64,000 nucleotides of DNA from an uncultured Blautia sp. (lineage in GTDB: Bacteria > Bacillota > Clostridia > Lachnospirales > Lachnospiraceae), in NCBI GenBank assembly GCA_900553515.1, contig USDN01000005.1, forward strand, positions 1 through 64,000, read 5' to 3'. Below are positions 25,456 through 34,714 of this stretch, in pieces (the stretch's first letter is position 1; every line of letters begins with the position of its first letter). A program made the position numbers and the translations under genes. The notes under the pieces were generated by a model, which did no database searches, was not told where the DNA came from, and saw nothing but the letters and a program-made list of their open reading frames with translations.

Positions 25456-26334
25456 ATGACGGTATTGTATATAGTATTACTGGCAGTGATACAGGGGATA
25501 CTGGAGTTTCTTCCAGTAAGCAGTTTCGGCCATCTCTGCATAATTCAGGATCTTCTGGGAATGGAAAGAGGGCCAGGACTTCTTCTGGAAACCATGCTCC
25601 ACTTTGGTACACTTGCCGCTGTGATCCTGACCTTCCGGAAAGACATTATCCGTATTGGTCTGGAAACATTAGATATGCTCAGCGACCTGGTGGGCAATCT
25701 GTCTCTTTATATTCATAATCGCAGGACCGGAGACAAACTTCGCTATGCCAGGATCATCAGCAGCACTTATAAGAAATTTGCGCTTTTAATCTGGGTGTCC
25801 ATGATCCCCACGGTTTTTCTGGGCTATACTGCCCGCAGATTGGCGGCGCTTGCTTCTCAATCGAAGCTGATCCCCGGAGCAGGGATCCTGATCACAGGGA
25901 TCCTTCTTCTTGTGGTGGATTTCAGCCGGCTTGGAGGCCACAAGGCTGCCCGGGACGCTGAATTCGGAAATGCCATGTGGATCGGTATCTGTCAGGGGCT
26001 TTCTGTGTTTCCAGGACTTTCCAGAAGTGGTCTTACTATCAGTGCGGGATTGATGAGCGGATTTACCCGCAGCTTTGCAGTGAAATATTCCTATATTCTT
26101 TCAGTGCCGGCTATTATCGGCGCACTTTGTATGGAATTAGGGCAGTTTGGCTCTGCAGATATGACGATAGGACTTGGGTTTACCTATGTGCTTGGGATGA
26201 TTGTTTCTGCTGTTGTAGGCTATTTTACCTGCAGGACTTTACTCAGACTGGTAAACAGGATACAGTTTCGCTATTTTGCGTATTACTGTTTTATCGTTGG
26301 ATTTGCAGTGCTGGTAGGAAATTATATGTTATAA
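25456..26334 (+). CDS. uppP: Undecaprenyl-diphosphatase UppP (BacA family)
   Basis: A 292-residue polytopic membrane protein of the BacA family. The two conserved motifs are present: QGILEFLPVSSFGH at residues 14-27 and the second, PGLSRSGLTISAG, near 188. It has about eight hydrophobic segments. It dephosphorylates undecaprenyl diphosphate at the membrane to recycle the lipid carrier for peptidoglycan; loss usually raises bacitracin sensitivity. Family SSGH reads SSFGH here, with one residue inserted. It has its own promoter, and ftsK follows after 20 bases. Confidence 0.93.
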   Translation: MTVLYIVLLAVIQGILEFLPVSSFGHLCIIQDLLGMERGPGLLLETMLHFGTLAAVILTFRKDIIRIGLETLDMLSDLVGNLSLYIHNRRTGDKLRYARIISSTYKKFALLIWVSMIPTVFLGYTARRLAALASQSKLIPGAGILITGILLLVVDFSRLGGHKAARDAEFGNAMWIGICQGLSVFPGLSRSGLTISAGLMSGFTRSFAVKYSYILSVPAIIGALCMELGQFGSADMTIGLGFTYVLGMIVSAVVGYFTCRTLLRLVNRIQFRYFAYYCFIVGFAVLVGNYML

Positions 26335-26354
26335 AGTAGGAGGGATGCCTGAAT

Positions 26355-29036
26355 ATGGCAGCAGCAAAAAATCAGACAGGAAAAAAAGGAACCACAAAAA
26401 CAACTAGAAAAACTACAGCCAGAAAAAAAAGCACTTCCAGGAAACAGGGAGTTACCAGTGGATTCCAGACAGAGATCATTCTTCTGATCATTTTGGCTGC
26501 ATCCATGATCCTGGTACTCAGTAACCTTGGATTCGGGGGAACGGTAGGAGAGCAGATCAGTATGGTCTGCTTTGGTATCATGGGACTCCCTGCCTATATT
26601 TTTCCCATATTCCTTTTTGTAGGAGCCGCTTTTTTTATGTCAAACAGACGCAATCGGCTCGCTTATAAAAAACTTTTGGCAGCTCTTGTATTTTTTATCT
26701 TTGTATGTGGATTTGTTCAGCTTCTTACAGAAGGCTATATCCAGAGTACTACGATTTCTGACTATTACCACCTCTGTGCAGAATATCATACCGGAGGAGG
26801 TGTCATAGGAGGTGCGATCTGCATGTCAACAACCCAGGCTTTTGGAGTGGCCGGAGGGTATATTATTATTGTAGCAGTCATGCTGATCTCCCTGATCCTT
26901 ATTACTCAGAAATCCTTTTTTGATTTTATTTTTAAAATATGGGACAAAATTCTCAGTCTTGTAAAAGGCGGACATGAGATTTATATGGAAGGTCAGCCGG
27001 AGCGTGATCTGAAAAAAGAGATCCGGGAGCAGGAACGTCGTCAGAAAAGAGAACTTCGTCAGGCAGAAAGGATCCGTCGTTTAGAGGAAACTCTGGAAGC
27101 AGAAAAAAAAGCAGCTCAGGCTCTGGAAGCAGAAAATGAAGTGGCGGCCGCCAGACGATCTGTGCAGACCAGATTACAGGAAGAAACACATGGATTTCTG
27201 GAGGGCACCAAACTGGAAGCCCCCAGACCAGCAGCTACAGAATCCGCAGCAGATTTTGCCCCAGATCCGGAAGCTCCTGCTTCTGATGATGATCTCATAG
27301 TAGGCGCAATGGAAACCGGAAAAGGGCAGCTGGAATTTCAGATCCACAGATCAGAGCCTGCTGTAGAAGAACCCGCAGCGCCGGATCTTTTTGAGGATCT
27401 TTCTCCCTCAGAGTCTCTGGACTTTGACAGTTCAGAAACGGTTCCCCAGGAATCCGAGACAGTTCCTGAACCACCTCAGTCGCACAAAAATCCAAAATCT
27501 TCCAAGGAGGAGATCGAAAGCGGGATTCAGAATATCCAAAAAGAAATTTCCACAAAAGCTGCTGAAGTAAAAAAAGAATATCACTATCCGCCTTTGAAGC
27601 TTTTGAAGCGTGGAAGCGGCAAATCTCAGGGAGATTCCGATGCTCATCTTCGCAAAACAGCGCAGAAGCTTCAGGAAACACTTCATAATTTTGGTGTAAA
27701 TGTAACTGTTACAAATGTAAGCTGCGGACCGACTGTTACCAGATACGAACTGCAGCCGGAAATGGGAGTAAAAGTCAGCCGTATCGTAGGTCTTGCAGAT
27801 GATATCAAACTGAATCTTGCCACACCGGATATCCGTATTGAGGCACCTATCCCGGGTAAAGCCGCTGTGGGAATTGAAGTTCCGAATAAAGAGAATCAGG
27901 CAGTTATGTTAAGGGAAATCCTTCAGTCTCAGGAATTTCAGGGGGCAAAATCCACCCTGTCTTTTGCGGTAGGCAAGGATATTGCAGGAAAACCAGTTGT
28001 AACAGATATTGCCAAGATGCCGCATCTTCTGATCGCGGGAGCTACCGGCTCCGGTAAGTCTGTCTGCATTAATACGTTGATCGTCAGTATCTTGTATAAA
28101 GCGTCACCGGATGATGTGAAGCTGATCATGATCGATCCGAAGGTAGTTGAGTTAAGTGTATATAATGGGATCCCCCATCTTTTTATCCCTGTAGTCACTG
28201 ATCCGAAAAAGGCAGCCGGAGCTTTAAACTGGGCCGTCACGGAGATGATGAACCGATACAATACCTTTGCGGAATTTAATGTACGTAATCTGGAAGAGTA
28301 TAATCGTAAAGTAGAAAATATGAGAATACCGGAAGGTGAGACTTCTCCGGAAAAAATGCCTCAGATTGTGATCATAGTCGACGAGCTTGCTGATCTTATG
28401 ATGGTGGCTCCGGGCGAAGTGGAAGATGCCATCTGCCGTCTGGCACAGCTTGCCCGTGCAGCAGGGATCCATCTGATCATTGCAACCCAGAGACCTTCTG
28501 TAAATGTTATTACCGGCCTTATCAAGGCAAATATGCCTTCCAGGATAGCATTTTCCGTATCCTCTGGTGTGGATTCCAGAACTATCCTGGATATGAATGG
28601 AGCAGAAAAACTTCTTGGAAAAGGAGACATGTTGTTCTACCCTCAGGGATATCAAAAGCCTGTACGGCTTCAGGGAGCCTTTGTTTCTGATGGAGAAGTC
28701 AGCAGCATCGTAGAGTTTCTTTCCAGCAAAAACCCGACAGTGGAATATGATGCGCAGATCGAACAGCAGGTTAATACAGTAAGTATTACAGGAGCAGGTT
28801 CCGGTAATGAAGAAAAAGACGTCTATTTTGAAGAGGCAGGTAAATTTATCATTGATAAAGAAAAAGCTTCTATTGGCATGCTTCAGCGAATGTTTAAGAT
28901 CGGATTTAACAGAGCAGCCCGTATCATGGATCAGCTTTGTGATGCCGGGGTCGTTGGCCCGGAAGAGGGCACAAAACCCAGAAAGGTTCTGATGTCTATG
29001 GAGGAATTCCAGAATTATATTGAGGAAAGCCTTTAA
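26355..29036 (+). CDS. ftsK: DNA translocase FtsK/SpoIIIE
   Basis: An 893-residue septal DNA pump. A basic N-terminal tail (many Lys, Thr and Arg) is followed by four hydrophobic segments between about residues 40 and 190. A charged linker rich in Glu, Ala and Pro spans about 215-410. The motor domain begins near 420: Walker A is IAGATGSGKSVCINTL near 560 and Walker B IVIIVDELADLMM near 675. The C-terminal gamma winged helix, near 830-890, reads GMLQRMFKIGFNRAARIMD and would read KOPS/SRS polarity sites. In a spore-former it may serve both division and forespore packing. AGGAGGG precedes the ATG. Confidence 0.96.
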   Translation: MAAAKNQTGKKGTTKTTRKTTARKKSTSRKQGVTSGFQTEIILLIILAASMILVLSNLGFGGTVGEQISMVCFGIMGLPAYIFPIFLFVGAAFFMSNRRNRLAYKKLLAALVFFIFVCGFVQLLTEGYIQSTTISDYYHLCAEYHTGGGVIGGAICMSTTQAFGVAGGYIIIVAVMLISLILITQKSFFDFIFKIWDKILSLVKGGHEIYMEGQPERDLKKEIREQERRQKRELRQAERIRRLEETLEAEKKAAQALEAENEVAAARRSVQTRLQEETHGFLEGTKLEAPRPAATESAADFAPDPEAPASDDDLIVGAMETGKGQLEFQIHRSEPAVEEPAAPDLFEDLSPSESLDFDSSETVPQESETVPEPPQSHKNPKSSKEEIESGIQNIQKEISTKAAEVKKEYHYPPLKLLKRGSGKSQGDSDAHLRKTAQKLQETLHNFGVNVTVTNVSCGPTVTRYELQPEMGVKVSRIVGLADDIKLNLATPDIRIEAPIPGKAAVGIEVPNKENQAVMLREILQSQEFQGAKSTLSFAVGKDIAGKPVVTDIAKMPHLLIAGATGSGKSVCINTLIVSILYKASPDDVKLIMIDPKVVELSVYNGIPHLFIPVVTDPKKAAGALNWAVTEMMNRYNTFAEFNVRNLEEYNRKVENMRIPEGETSPEKMPQIVIIVDELADLMMVAPGEVEDAICRLAQLARAAGIHLIIATQRPSVNVITGLIKANMPSRIAFSVSSGVDSRTILDMNGAEKLLGKGDMLFYPQGYQKPVRLQGAFVSDGEVSSIVEFLSSKNPTVEYDAQIEQQVNTVSITGAGSGNEEKDVYFEEAGKFIIDKEKASIGMLQRMFKIGFNRAARIMDQLCDAGVVGPEEGTKPRKVLMSMEEFQNYIEESL

Positions 29037-29066
29037 TTAAATAAAAAGGAGAAAATTTCAAATAAA

Positions 29067-29546
29067 ATGGAAATCCGTATTTTATCAGTTGGAAAAATAA
29101 AAGAAAAGTATCTTACTGCAGGTATCCAGGAATATGCCAAACGTCTGAGCAGATATTGTAAGCTGACATTTTGTCAGGTAAACGATGAAAAAACTCCTGA
29201 CAAGGCATCCGATGCACTGAACGAACAAATAAAAAATACAGAAGGGGAGCGACTGATGAAACATATCCGGGATCAGGACTATGTGATAGCTCTTGCTCTG
29301 GACGGAAAGATGCTGGACTCTGTTGAGTTATCTGAAAAGCTGGGACAATTGGGACTGCAGGGAAAAAGTACCATCGACTTTGTTATCGGCGGCTCTCTGG
29401 GGCTTAGTGACCAGGTTCTGAAACGTGCAGATTTTAAGCTTTGTTTTTCCAGGATGACGTTTCCTCATCAGCTGATGCAGATGATACTTCTGGAACAGAT
29501 TTACAGAGGATACCGGATACTGAATAATGAACCCTACCATAAATAA
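29067..29546 (+). CDS. rlmH: 23S rRNA pseudouridine-1915 N3-methyltransferase RlmH
   Basis: A 159-residue SPOUT methyltransferase of the RlmH family, full length. The start ILSVGKIKEKYL, the SAM-binding FVIGGSLGLSDQVL near residue 110 and the C-terminal FPHQLMQMILLEQIYRGYRI are all typical. It methylates pseudouridine 1915 in helix 69 of 23S rRNA using SAM. AAAAGGAG is 14 bases upstream, a rather long spacing, but no better start exists. Confidence 0.95.
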   Translation: MEIRILSVGKIKEKYLTAGIQEYAKRLSRYCKLTFCQVNDEKTPDKASDALNEQIKNTEGERLMKHIRDQDYVIALALDGKMLDSVELSEKLGQLGLQGKSTIDFVIGGSLGLSDQVLKRADFKLCFSRMTFPHQLMQMILLEQIYRGYRILNNEPYHK

Positions 29547-29592
29547 ACACCTGTATCATTACGGCAGGATAAAATCATAAGGAGGATATGAT

Positions 29593-29919
29593 ATGGAAAC
29601 AACTCGTGTAGAAAAAATGTGCGGCGGAGAAGGACATGTACTGATCAAACATATTCTGAATGAGGAACAGTTAAACGGAAAATGTCGTCTTTACGCAGAA
29701 GTTACTTTGGAACCTGGCTGTTCTCTTGGATTCCATGAACATCACGGAGAAAGTGAAACTTATTATATTATTTCTGGAAAAGGAATCTACAGCGATAATG
29801 GAGAACTTCGTATGGTACAGGCCGGAGATATGACGTTTACTCCTGATGGAAAGGGTCATGCAATGACGAATTCCGGAGAAGAGGATCTGATATTTATGGC
29901 CCTGATCATTCTGGACTGA
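29593..29919 (+). CDS. Small cupin-domain protein
   Basis: A 108-residue single-domain cupin. The two metal-binding motifs are visible: GFHEHHGESETYYIISG (His, His, Glu) near residue 43 and a second, GDMTFTPDGKGHAMTNSG, near 78 that supplies the last His. It should bind one metal ion in a small beta barrel; the substrate cannot be read from sequence. AAGGAGG lies 6 bases before the ATG. It is followed 22 bases on by a DUF2284 gene, so both are probably one transcript. Confidence 0.88.
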   Translation: METTRVEKMCGGEGHVLIKHILNEEQLNGKCRLYAEVTLEPGCSLGFHEHHGESETYYIISGKGIYSDNGELRMVQAGDMTFTPDGKGHAMTNSGEEDLIFMALIILD

Positions 29920-29941
29920 GTTTTTATGAAAGGAAAAAAAT

Positions 29942-30496
29942 ATGCCGGCACAGTTGGATATAGATAAATTTGAGGAATATATCTCACAGTTTCCTATATA
30001 TGAATACCGTCTTCTGGATGCAGACAAAATCCAGGTAAGAGAAAGAGTGCGAACAATCTGCAAAGAGGAATGTGAACGCTTTGGCACCACCTGGGCATGT
30101 CCTCCGGCAGTAGGTACGTTGTTGGAATGTGAAAAAAGGATTCATTCTTATGAAAAAGGCGTTTTCTTTTCCAGTGTAGCTGAAGTATCAGATCTGATGA
30201 ATATGGAAGAAATGCTGTCTACCAGACATGAGCATGAAACCCTTACGGAAGAGGTTGCCTCCTTTCTGAAAAAAGAAGGATTTGAAACTTTTATCCTTTC
30301 TACAGAATCCTGTGATATCTGCGACAAATGCTCTTACCTGGAGGGAAAACCCTGCAGACATCCGGAAAAAATGCATCCCTGTCTGGAAAGTCATGGAGTG
30401 GTGGCTGCAGAGATCGTAGAGGACAGGCAAATGGAATATAATCTTGGAGGAAATACCATTCTCTGGTTTTCTATGGTGTTATTCCGCCAGTCATAA
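29942..30496 (+). CDS. DUF2284 metal-binding protein
   Basis: A 184-residue cysteine-rich protein of the DUF2284 family. The cysteines are grouped in ICKEECERFGTTWACPP near residue 40 and in CDICDKCSYLEGKPCRHP near 125, with CLESHG following; they could hold an iron-sulfur cluster. Family members often sit near corrinoid or methyl-transfer genes, but nothing of that kind is adjacent here. The biochemical role is unknown. AAAGGA precedes the ATG. Confidence 0.85.
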   Translation: MPAQLDIDKFEEYISQFPIYEYRLLDADKIQVRERVRTICKEECERFGTTWACPPAVGTLLECEKRIHSYEKGVFFSSVAEVSDLMNMEEMLSTRHEHETLTEEVASFLKKEGFETFILSTESCDICDKCSYLEGKPCRHPEKMHPCLESHGVVAAEIVEDRQMEYNLGGNTILWFSMVLFRQS

Positions 30497-30504
30497 AAGA
30501 AAGA

Positions 30505-30543
30505 CCTTCGGCATAAATTAAAAAGAAAAGCCGAAGGTTTTTT
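30505..30543 (+). terminator. Terminator after the DUF2284 gene
   Basis: CCTTCGGC (30505-30512) and GCCGAAGG (30530-30537) with an A-rich loop, followed by TTTTTT. Confidence 0.88.
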
Positions 30544-30565
30544 CTGTACCGGGGAGGTCGGTGCT

Positions 30566-30850
30566 TTGTTTTTTCAGAAAAAAAGAGAAAGGTTCAGAGA
30601 AAATCTCGTAACAGCACTTGAAATTCCCCGTGATCTTGCCTGTGGGGAAACGATTATCACTCTTACCGGCCATAAGCAGGCTGTAGTGGAAAACTACAAA
30701 AATATAATAAAATTTACAGAAGAGGAAATTGTAATCAGTACACATTCCGGAAAACTGATGATCCTTGGAAAAAAACTGGAGATCCTTTGGTATACTGCAG
30801 AAGAGATGACAATAACAGGATGTATTTCCAGGATAATATCCGATTTCTAG
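30566..30850 (+). CDS. yqfC: Sporulation protein YqfC family
   Basis: A 94-residue YqfC-like protein. After a basic head comes EIPRDLACGETIITLTGHKQAVVEN, here given in part, and the family features IKFTEEEIVIST and GKLMILGKKLEI. The start is TTG 30566, 9 bases after GGGGAGG. In Bacillus yqfC is a sigma-E mother-cell gene beside yqfD; the pair is kept here, 10 bases apart. No sigma-E promoter could be confirmed by eye. Its molecular role is not known. Confidence 0.85.
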   Translation: MFFQKKRERFRENLVTALEIPRDLACGETIITLTGHKQAVVENYKNIIKFTEEEIVISTHSGKLMILGKKLEILWYTAEEMTITGCISRIISDF

Positions 30851-30860
30851 GAGGTTTTGT

Positions 30861-32087
30861 ATGAGGAATTTCCTTCAATATTTTAATGGTTTTGTAAAGA
30901 TCCGCGTCCAGGGCGGTCAGACAGAACGTTTTTTGAATCTGTGTATGGCTCGAGGAATGGTTCTCTGGGATCTGACCGGAGATTCTGATGGAGGCTTTAC
31001 CTGTTTTCTTTCTATCGAACATTTTTTGCATCTGGCTCCTGTTCGGAGAAAGACAAAGGTACATATCCATATTCTGGAAAAACATGGATTGCCCTTCTTT
31101 TTTGCCAGCAGTAAAAAAAGAAAAGCTTTTTTTGCAGGAATCCTGTTATGCGGAATCCTGCTTTTTCTTTTATCAGGACGTATTTGGAATATACATATTG
31201 AAGGGAACAGGATCAACAGTACACCTGAAATGTTGAAATTTTTGGAAGATCAGGGGATTTTTCACGGAATCCGAAAAAAACAGGTAAGCTGCAGTTCCGT
31301 AGCGGCACAGATACGGGAAAAATATCCGGAAACAGCCTGGGTCTCTGCAAAGATCCAGGGGACAAGATTGATCATTACTGTAAAAGAAGGAAATTATCAG
31401 GCCATCCTGTCAGAAAATAAAGCTGATCCCTGCAGTCTCAGTGCAGAGGAAAGCGGAAGAATCGTAAAAATGGTCACCAGATCAGGTGTTCCTTTAAAAA
31501 AAATTGGAGATACTTGTCAAAAAGGGGATATTCTGGTATTAGGAAGACTGGAATTAAAAAATGATGCTCAGGAAATTTTTCGTTATGAGTACGTCCATGC
31601 AGATGCAGATATTTATATAAAAAGAAAACTTCCTTATTATGCAGAGTTTCCCATGGAATATGAAAAAGAAATATTTCTTAAAAAAGAAAAAAAGGGAGGA
31701 TTTATCAAAATAGGAAATTTCTGTTTGGAATGGGGCGCAAAAGCCAGAAACGGGTGGAAACGCATTATGGAAGAATATCCCGTACGCCTTACAGAAAATT
31801 TTGTGCTGCCGGTTTCTGTTGGTTCTGTTACTCTGAGGCAATATGAAAAAAAGAAGATTCTGCATAAAAAAGAAGAGGCAAAAGCAGAAGCTTTTCGCAT
31901 TCTTCAAAAATATGAAAAAAAATTAATGGAAAAAGGGGTTCAAATCTCTGCAAATAATGTTAAAATAGAGGTTGATCACAAAAACTGCATAAGCAGCGGG
32001 ACACTTGAGATCATTGAAAAAATCGGAAAGGAAGTTCCAGTGGAACGAGTGGAACTTTCAAAGGAAAGGACTATTGAGAATGGCTAA
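30861..32087 (+). CDS. yqfD: Sporulation protein YqfD
   Basis: A 408-residue YqfD family protein. It begins with a soluble domain, then one strong membrane span near residues 90-110 (FFAGILLCGILLFLLSG) after a basic stretch (SSKKRKAFF), then a large extracytoplasmic part of about 290 residues. It is required for normal sporulation in Bacillus, in the mother cell. GGAGG lies 8 bases upstream. The last 8 bases overlap the phoH gene start, as in many Firmicutes where yqfC-yqfD-phoH-ybeY is a standard order. Confidence 0.9.
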   Translation: MRNFLQYFNGFVKIRVQGGQTERFLNLCMARGMVLWDLTGDSDGGFTCFLSIEHFLHLAPVRRKTKVHIHILEKHGLPFFFASSKKRKAFFAGILLCGILLFLLSGRIWNIHIEGNRINSTPEMLKFLEDQGIFHGIRKKQVSCSSVAAQIREKYPETAWVSAKIQGTRLIITVKEGNYQAILSENKADPCSLSAEESGRIVKMVTRSGVPLKKIGDTCQKGDILVLGRLELKNDAQEIFRYEYVHADADIYIKRKLPYYAEFPMEYEKEIFLKKEKKGGFIKIGNFCLEWGAKARNGWKRIMEEYPVRLTENFVLPVSVGSVTLRQYEKKKILHKKEEAKAEAFRILQKYEKKLMEKGVQISANNVKIEVDHKNCISSGTLEIIEKIGKEVPVERVELSKERTIENG

Positions 32088-33078
32088 CAGTATTATCGAA
32101 CTTCATCTGGAGATTCCGGCCAATGTGGAGGGAAATGTATTCGGACAGTTCGACGAGCATCTGAAACTGATTGAAAGAACTTTAAATGTCACTTTGATAT
32201 CCAGAGATGGCATGCTGAAAATACTTGGAACAGAACAAAGTGCTTCCCAGGCAAAAAAACTGATTGGAGAGCTGATCGTTCTGGCTCAGAGAGGAAATAC
32301 CATTACAAGGCAAAATGTAAATTATGCTCTTGCTCTTGCAATGGAACAGAGAAATCAGGTACTTACAGAAATCGACAAAGACTTTATCTGCAATACGATC
32401 CAGGGCAGGCCTATAAAACCAAAAACACTGGGACAGAAAGAATATGTGGAAGAGATTCGTAAAAAAATGATCGTTTTTGGAGTAGGGCCTGCAGGAACCG
32501 GAAAGACTTATCTCGCCATGGCTATGGCAGTGACTGCTTTTCGTAATGAAGAAGTCAGCAGGATCATTCTTACACGACCTGCCATAGAAGCAGGAGAAAA
32601 GCTGGGATTTCTTCCTGGAGATCTTCAAAGTAAAGTAGATCCCTATCTCCGTCCCCTTTACGATGCTTTGTATCAGATCATGGGAGCAGACAGCTTTGCC
32701 AAAAATATGGAGCGGGGACTGATCGAGGTGGCGCCTCTTGCCTACATGAGAGGACGTACTCTTGACAATGCGTTTATTATCCTGGATGAAGCACAGAATA
32801 CCACACCGGCACAGATGAAAATGTTTCTGACCCGTATCGGTTTTGGATCTAAGGTTATCATCACAGGCGACGCATCCCAGAAAGACCTTCCAAGAGATGC
32901 TGTTTCCGGACTTGATGTAGCCATGAAAGTACTGAAAAAAATTGATGATATCGGATTCTGCCAGCTTACCAGTAAAGACGTAGTCCGTCACCCTCTGGTA
33001 CAGCAGATCGTACAGGCATATGATGAATATGAGAAAAAACAAAAGCCGGCTAAGCCACGTGCGCCACGCCGCAGTTAG
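32080..33078 (+). CDS. phoH: PhoH family ATPase
   Basis: A 332-residue PhoH-like protein. An N-terminal KH-like region (residues 1-100, LISRDGMLKILGTEQ) precedes the P-loop domain: Walker A is GPAGTGKTYLAMAMA near residue 140 and Walker B FIILDEAQNTTP near 230. The family binds RNA and is often paired with ybeY, which follows here after 9 bases. ATG 32080 overlaps the yqfD stop; the open frame extends upstream to 32005, but those residues are in the yqfD gene and not conserved. GGAAAGG is a moderate ribosome-binding site. Confidence 0.92.
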   Translation: MANSIIELHLEIPANVEGNVFGQFDEHLKLIERTLNVTLISRDGMLKILGTEQSASQAKKLIGELIVLAQRGNTITRQNVNYALALAMEQRNQVLTEIDKDFICNTIQGRPIKPKTLGQKEYVEEIRKKMIVFGVGPAGTGKTYLAMAMAVTAFRNEEVSRIILTRPAIEAGEKLGFLPGDLQSKVDPYLRPLYDALYQIMGADSFAKNMERGLIEVAPLAYMRGRTLDNAFIILDEAQNTTPAQMKMFLTRIGFGSKVIITGDASQKDLPRDAVSGLDVAMKVLKKIDDIGFCQLTSKDVVRHPLVQQIVQAYDEYEKKQKPAKPRAPRRS

Positions 33079-33087
33079 GAGACGCTT

Positions 33088-33582
33088 ATGACTATCCAGA
33101 TCGATTATGAAACCGACAGACAGCTTGATATTGATTACACAGCGCTTGCCAATAAAGTGGCACAGCAGATACTGGACAGCGAAAATTGCCCTTATGAAGC
33201 GGCTGTAAACCTTGTGATCACAGATAATGAGGAGATCAAGCGTGTCAATGCTGAATTTCGCAGCATCAACGCTCCTACAGACGTATTATCATTTCCTATG
33301 ATTCCATTTGAAACTCCTGCAGATTACTCTGTGGTAGAAGACCAGGATGAATATTTTGACCTGGATACAGATGAACTGCTTCTGGGAGATGTGATGATCT
33401 CTGTAGACAGAGTTTTTTCCCAGGCAGAGGAATACGGACACAGTACAGAAAGAGAATTCAGCTTTCTTTTTGCTCACAGTATGCTGCATCTTCTGGGCTA
33501 CGACCATATGGAACCGGAAGAAGCTGCTGTAATGGAAGCAAAACAGGCGCAGGCACTGAAAGCGCTTGGGATCAACAGATAA
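33088..33582 (+). CDS. ybeY: Endoribonuclease YbeY (rRNA maturation)
   Basis: A 164-residue YbeY. The zinc motif H-x3-H-x5-H is clear in HSMLHLLGYDHMEPEE near residue 129, and the conserved NAPTDVLSFP near 65 is present. It helps process the 3' end of 16S rRNA and ribosome quality control. Position after phoH is conserved across bacteria. An acidic insert (QDEYFDLDTDE) lies between the two motifs. AGGAG precedes the start. Confidence 0.95.
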   Translation: MTIQIDYETDRQLDIDYTALANKVAQQILDSENCPYEAAVNLVITDNEEIKRVNAEFRSINAPTDVLSFPMIPFETPADYSVVEDQDEYFDLDTDELLLGDVMISVDRVFSQAEEYGHSTEREFSFLFAHSMLHLLGYDHMEPEEAAVMEAKQAQALKALGINR

Positions 33583-33613
33583 AAATGACTAGAATTTGGA
33601 GAGACAAATAATT

Positions 33614-34468
33614 ATGAATTACCGAGAATTACTGAAAGAGAAGAAAAAAATAGTAGTCAAAGTAGGATCTTCCTCTTTGATCCACAAGGAAACAGGACGA
33701 CTGGACCTTCATAAACTGGAAGTGCTGGTCAGGGAACTCAGCGACCTTCATAATCAGGGAAAAGATGTAGTGCTTGTTACTTCCGGTGCAGTGGCTGTAG
33801 GAGCTGCAGCGCTGGGACTTGAAGGCAAACCTAGGGAACTGAAGGTAAAACAGGCATGCTCCGCAGTAGGACAGGCCAGACTGATGATGATCTACCAAAA
33901 GCTTTTTGCCGAGTATAATCAGACGGCGGCCCAGATCCTTATGACAAAAAATACCATGGTCAACAATCTGAACCGGATGCACGCCAAAAATACTTTTGAA
34001 GAGCTTCTTTCCATGAACACGATCCCGGTAGTTAATGAAAATGACTCTATTTCCAGCTATGAACTTGAAGCTCTTGAGTCTCTTAGTGATAACGATACCC
34101 TTTCAGCAGTAATCGCAGCGCTGATCAAAGCGGATCTTCTTATTCTGCTTTCTGATATTGACGGGCTGTTTACCGATGATCCAAATACAAATCCAAATGC
34201 CAGATTTATTGACACTGTAGAAACACTGGATGAAAAACTGAAAAGTATGGGAAAAGGTCCGGGAAGCAAAGTAGGAACCGGAGGAATGGCAACAAAGCTT
34301 ACCGCTGCCGAGATCGCTACTGCAGCAGGTGCGGATATGGTGATTGCTAACGGAAGAAACTTCCATGTGATCCATAAAATCATGGAAGGCAGAAATTACG
34401 GAACACTTTTTATAGGAAACCAGAAAGAAGAATTTTATCTCATTGATTATATCGAAAAACTTTTATAA
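33614..34468 (+). CDS. proB: Glutamate 5-kinase
   Basis: A 284-residue amino-acid kinase doing the first step of proline synthesis: ATP-dependent phosphorylation of glutamate. Signature parts are VVKVGSSSLIHKETG, LVTSGAVAVGAAALG and VNENDSISSYELE. The C-terminal PUA domain found in the long form is absent, as in many Clostridia. ATG 33614 is preferred; TTG 33596 in frame lies inside the ribosome-binding site. The proA gene is nearby but separated by two short genes, giving the order proB, DUF896, cyclo-ligase, proA on one strand with small gaps, probably one operon. Confidence 0.94.
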   Translation: MNYRELLKEKKKIVVKVGSSSLIHKETGRLDLHKLEVLVRELSDLHNQGKDVVLVTSGAVAVGAAALGLEGKPRELKVKQACSAVGQARLMMIYQKLFAEYNQTAAQILMTKNTMVNNLNRMHAKNTFEELLSMNTIPVVNENDSISSYELEALESLSDNDTLSAVIAALIKADLLILLSDIDGLFTDDPNTNPNARFIDTVETLDEKLKSMGKGPGSKVGTGGMATKLTAAEIATAAGADMVIANGRNFHVIHKIMEGRNYGTLFIGNQKEEFYLIDYIEKLL

Positions 34469-34492
34469 AACAAAGAAGAAAGAGGAATGAAC

Positions 34493-34714
34493 ATGGATAA
34501 TATCAAGATCGACCGTATCAACACTCTGGCTCATAAAGCTAAAAGTGTCGGACTTACTGAAGAAGAAAAAAAAGAGAGAGATGCTCTCAGAAAGGAATAT
34601 ATTGCTACGATCCGTATGAATCTGAGAAGCCAGCTGGATAACATCAATATCAAAGAAGAAGACGGAAGTATCACAAACCTGGGTGAAAAATATGGAAGCA
34701 AAAAAAGTCATTAG
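34493..34714 (+). CDS. DUF896 family protein (YnzC-like)
   Basis: A 73-residue DUF896 protein: INTLAHKAKSVGLTEEEKKE then LRKEYIATIRMNLRSQLDNI, here split in two quotes, form the helical hairpin of the family. ATG 34493 has AGAGG 7 bases upstream, while ATG 34487 is only 2 bases away from it. It overlaps the next gene by 23 bases. Bacillus relatives include YneF-operon YnzC and YneC-region proteins; function is unknown. Confidence 0.85.
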   Translation: MDNIKIDRINTLAHKAKSVGLTEEEKKERDALRKEYIATIRMNLRSQLDNINIKEEDGSITNLGEKYGSKKSH

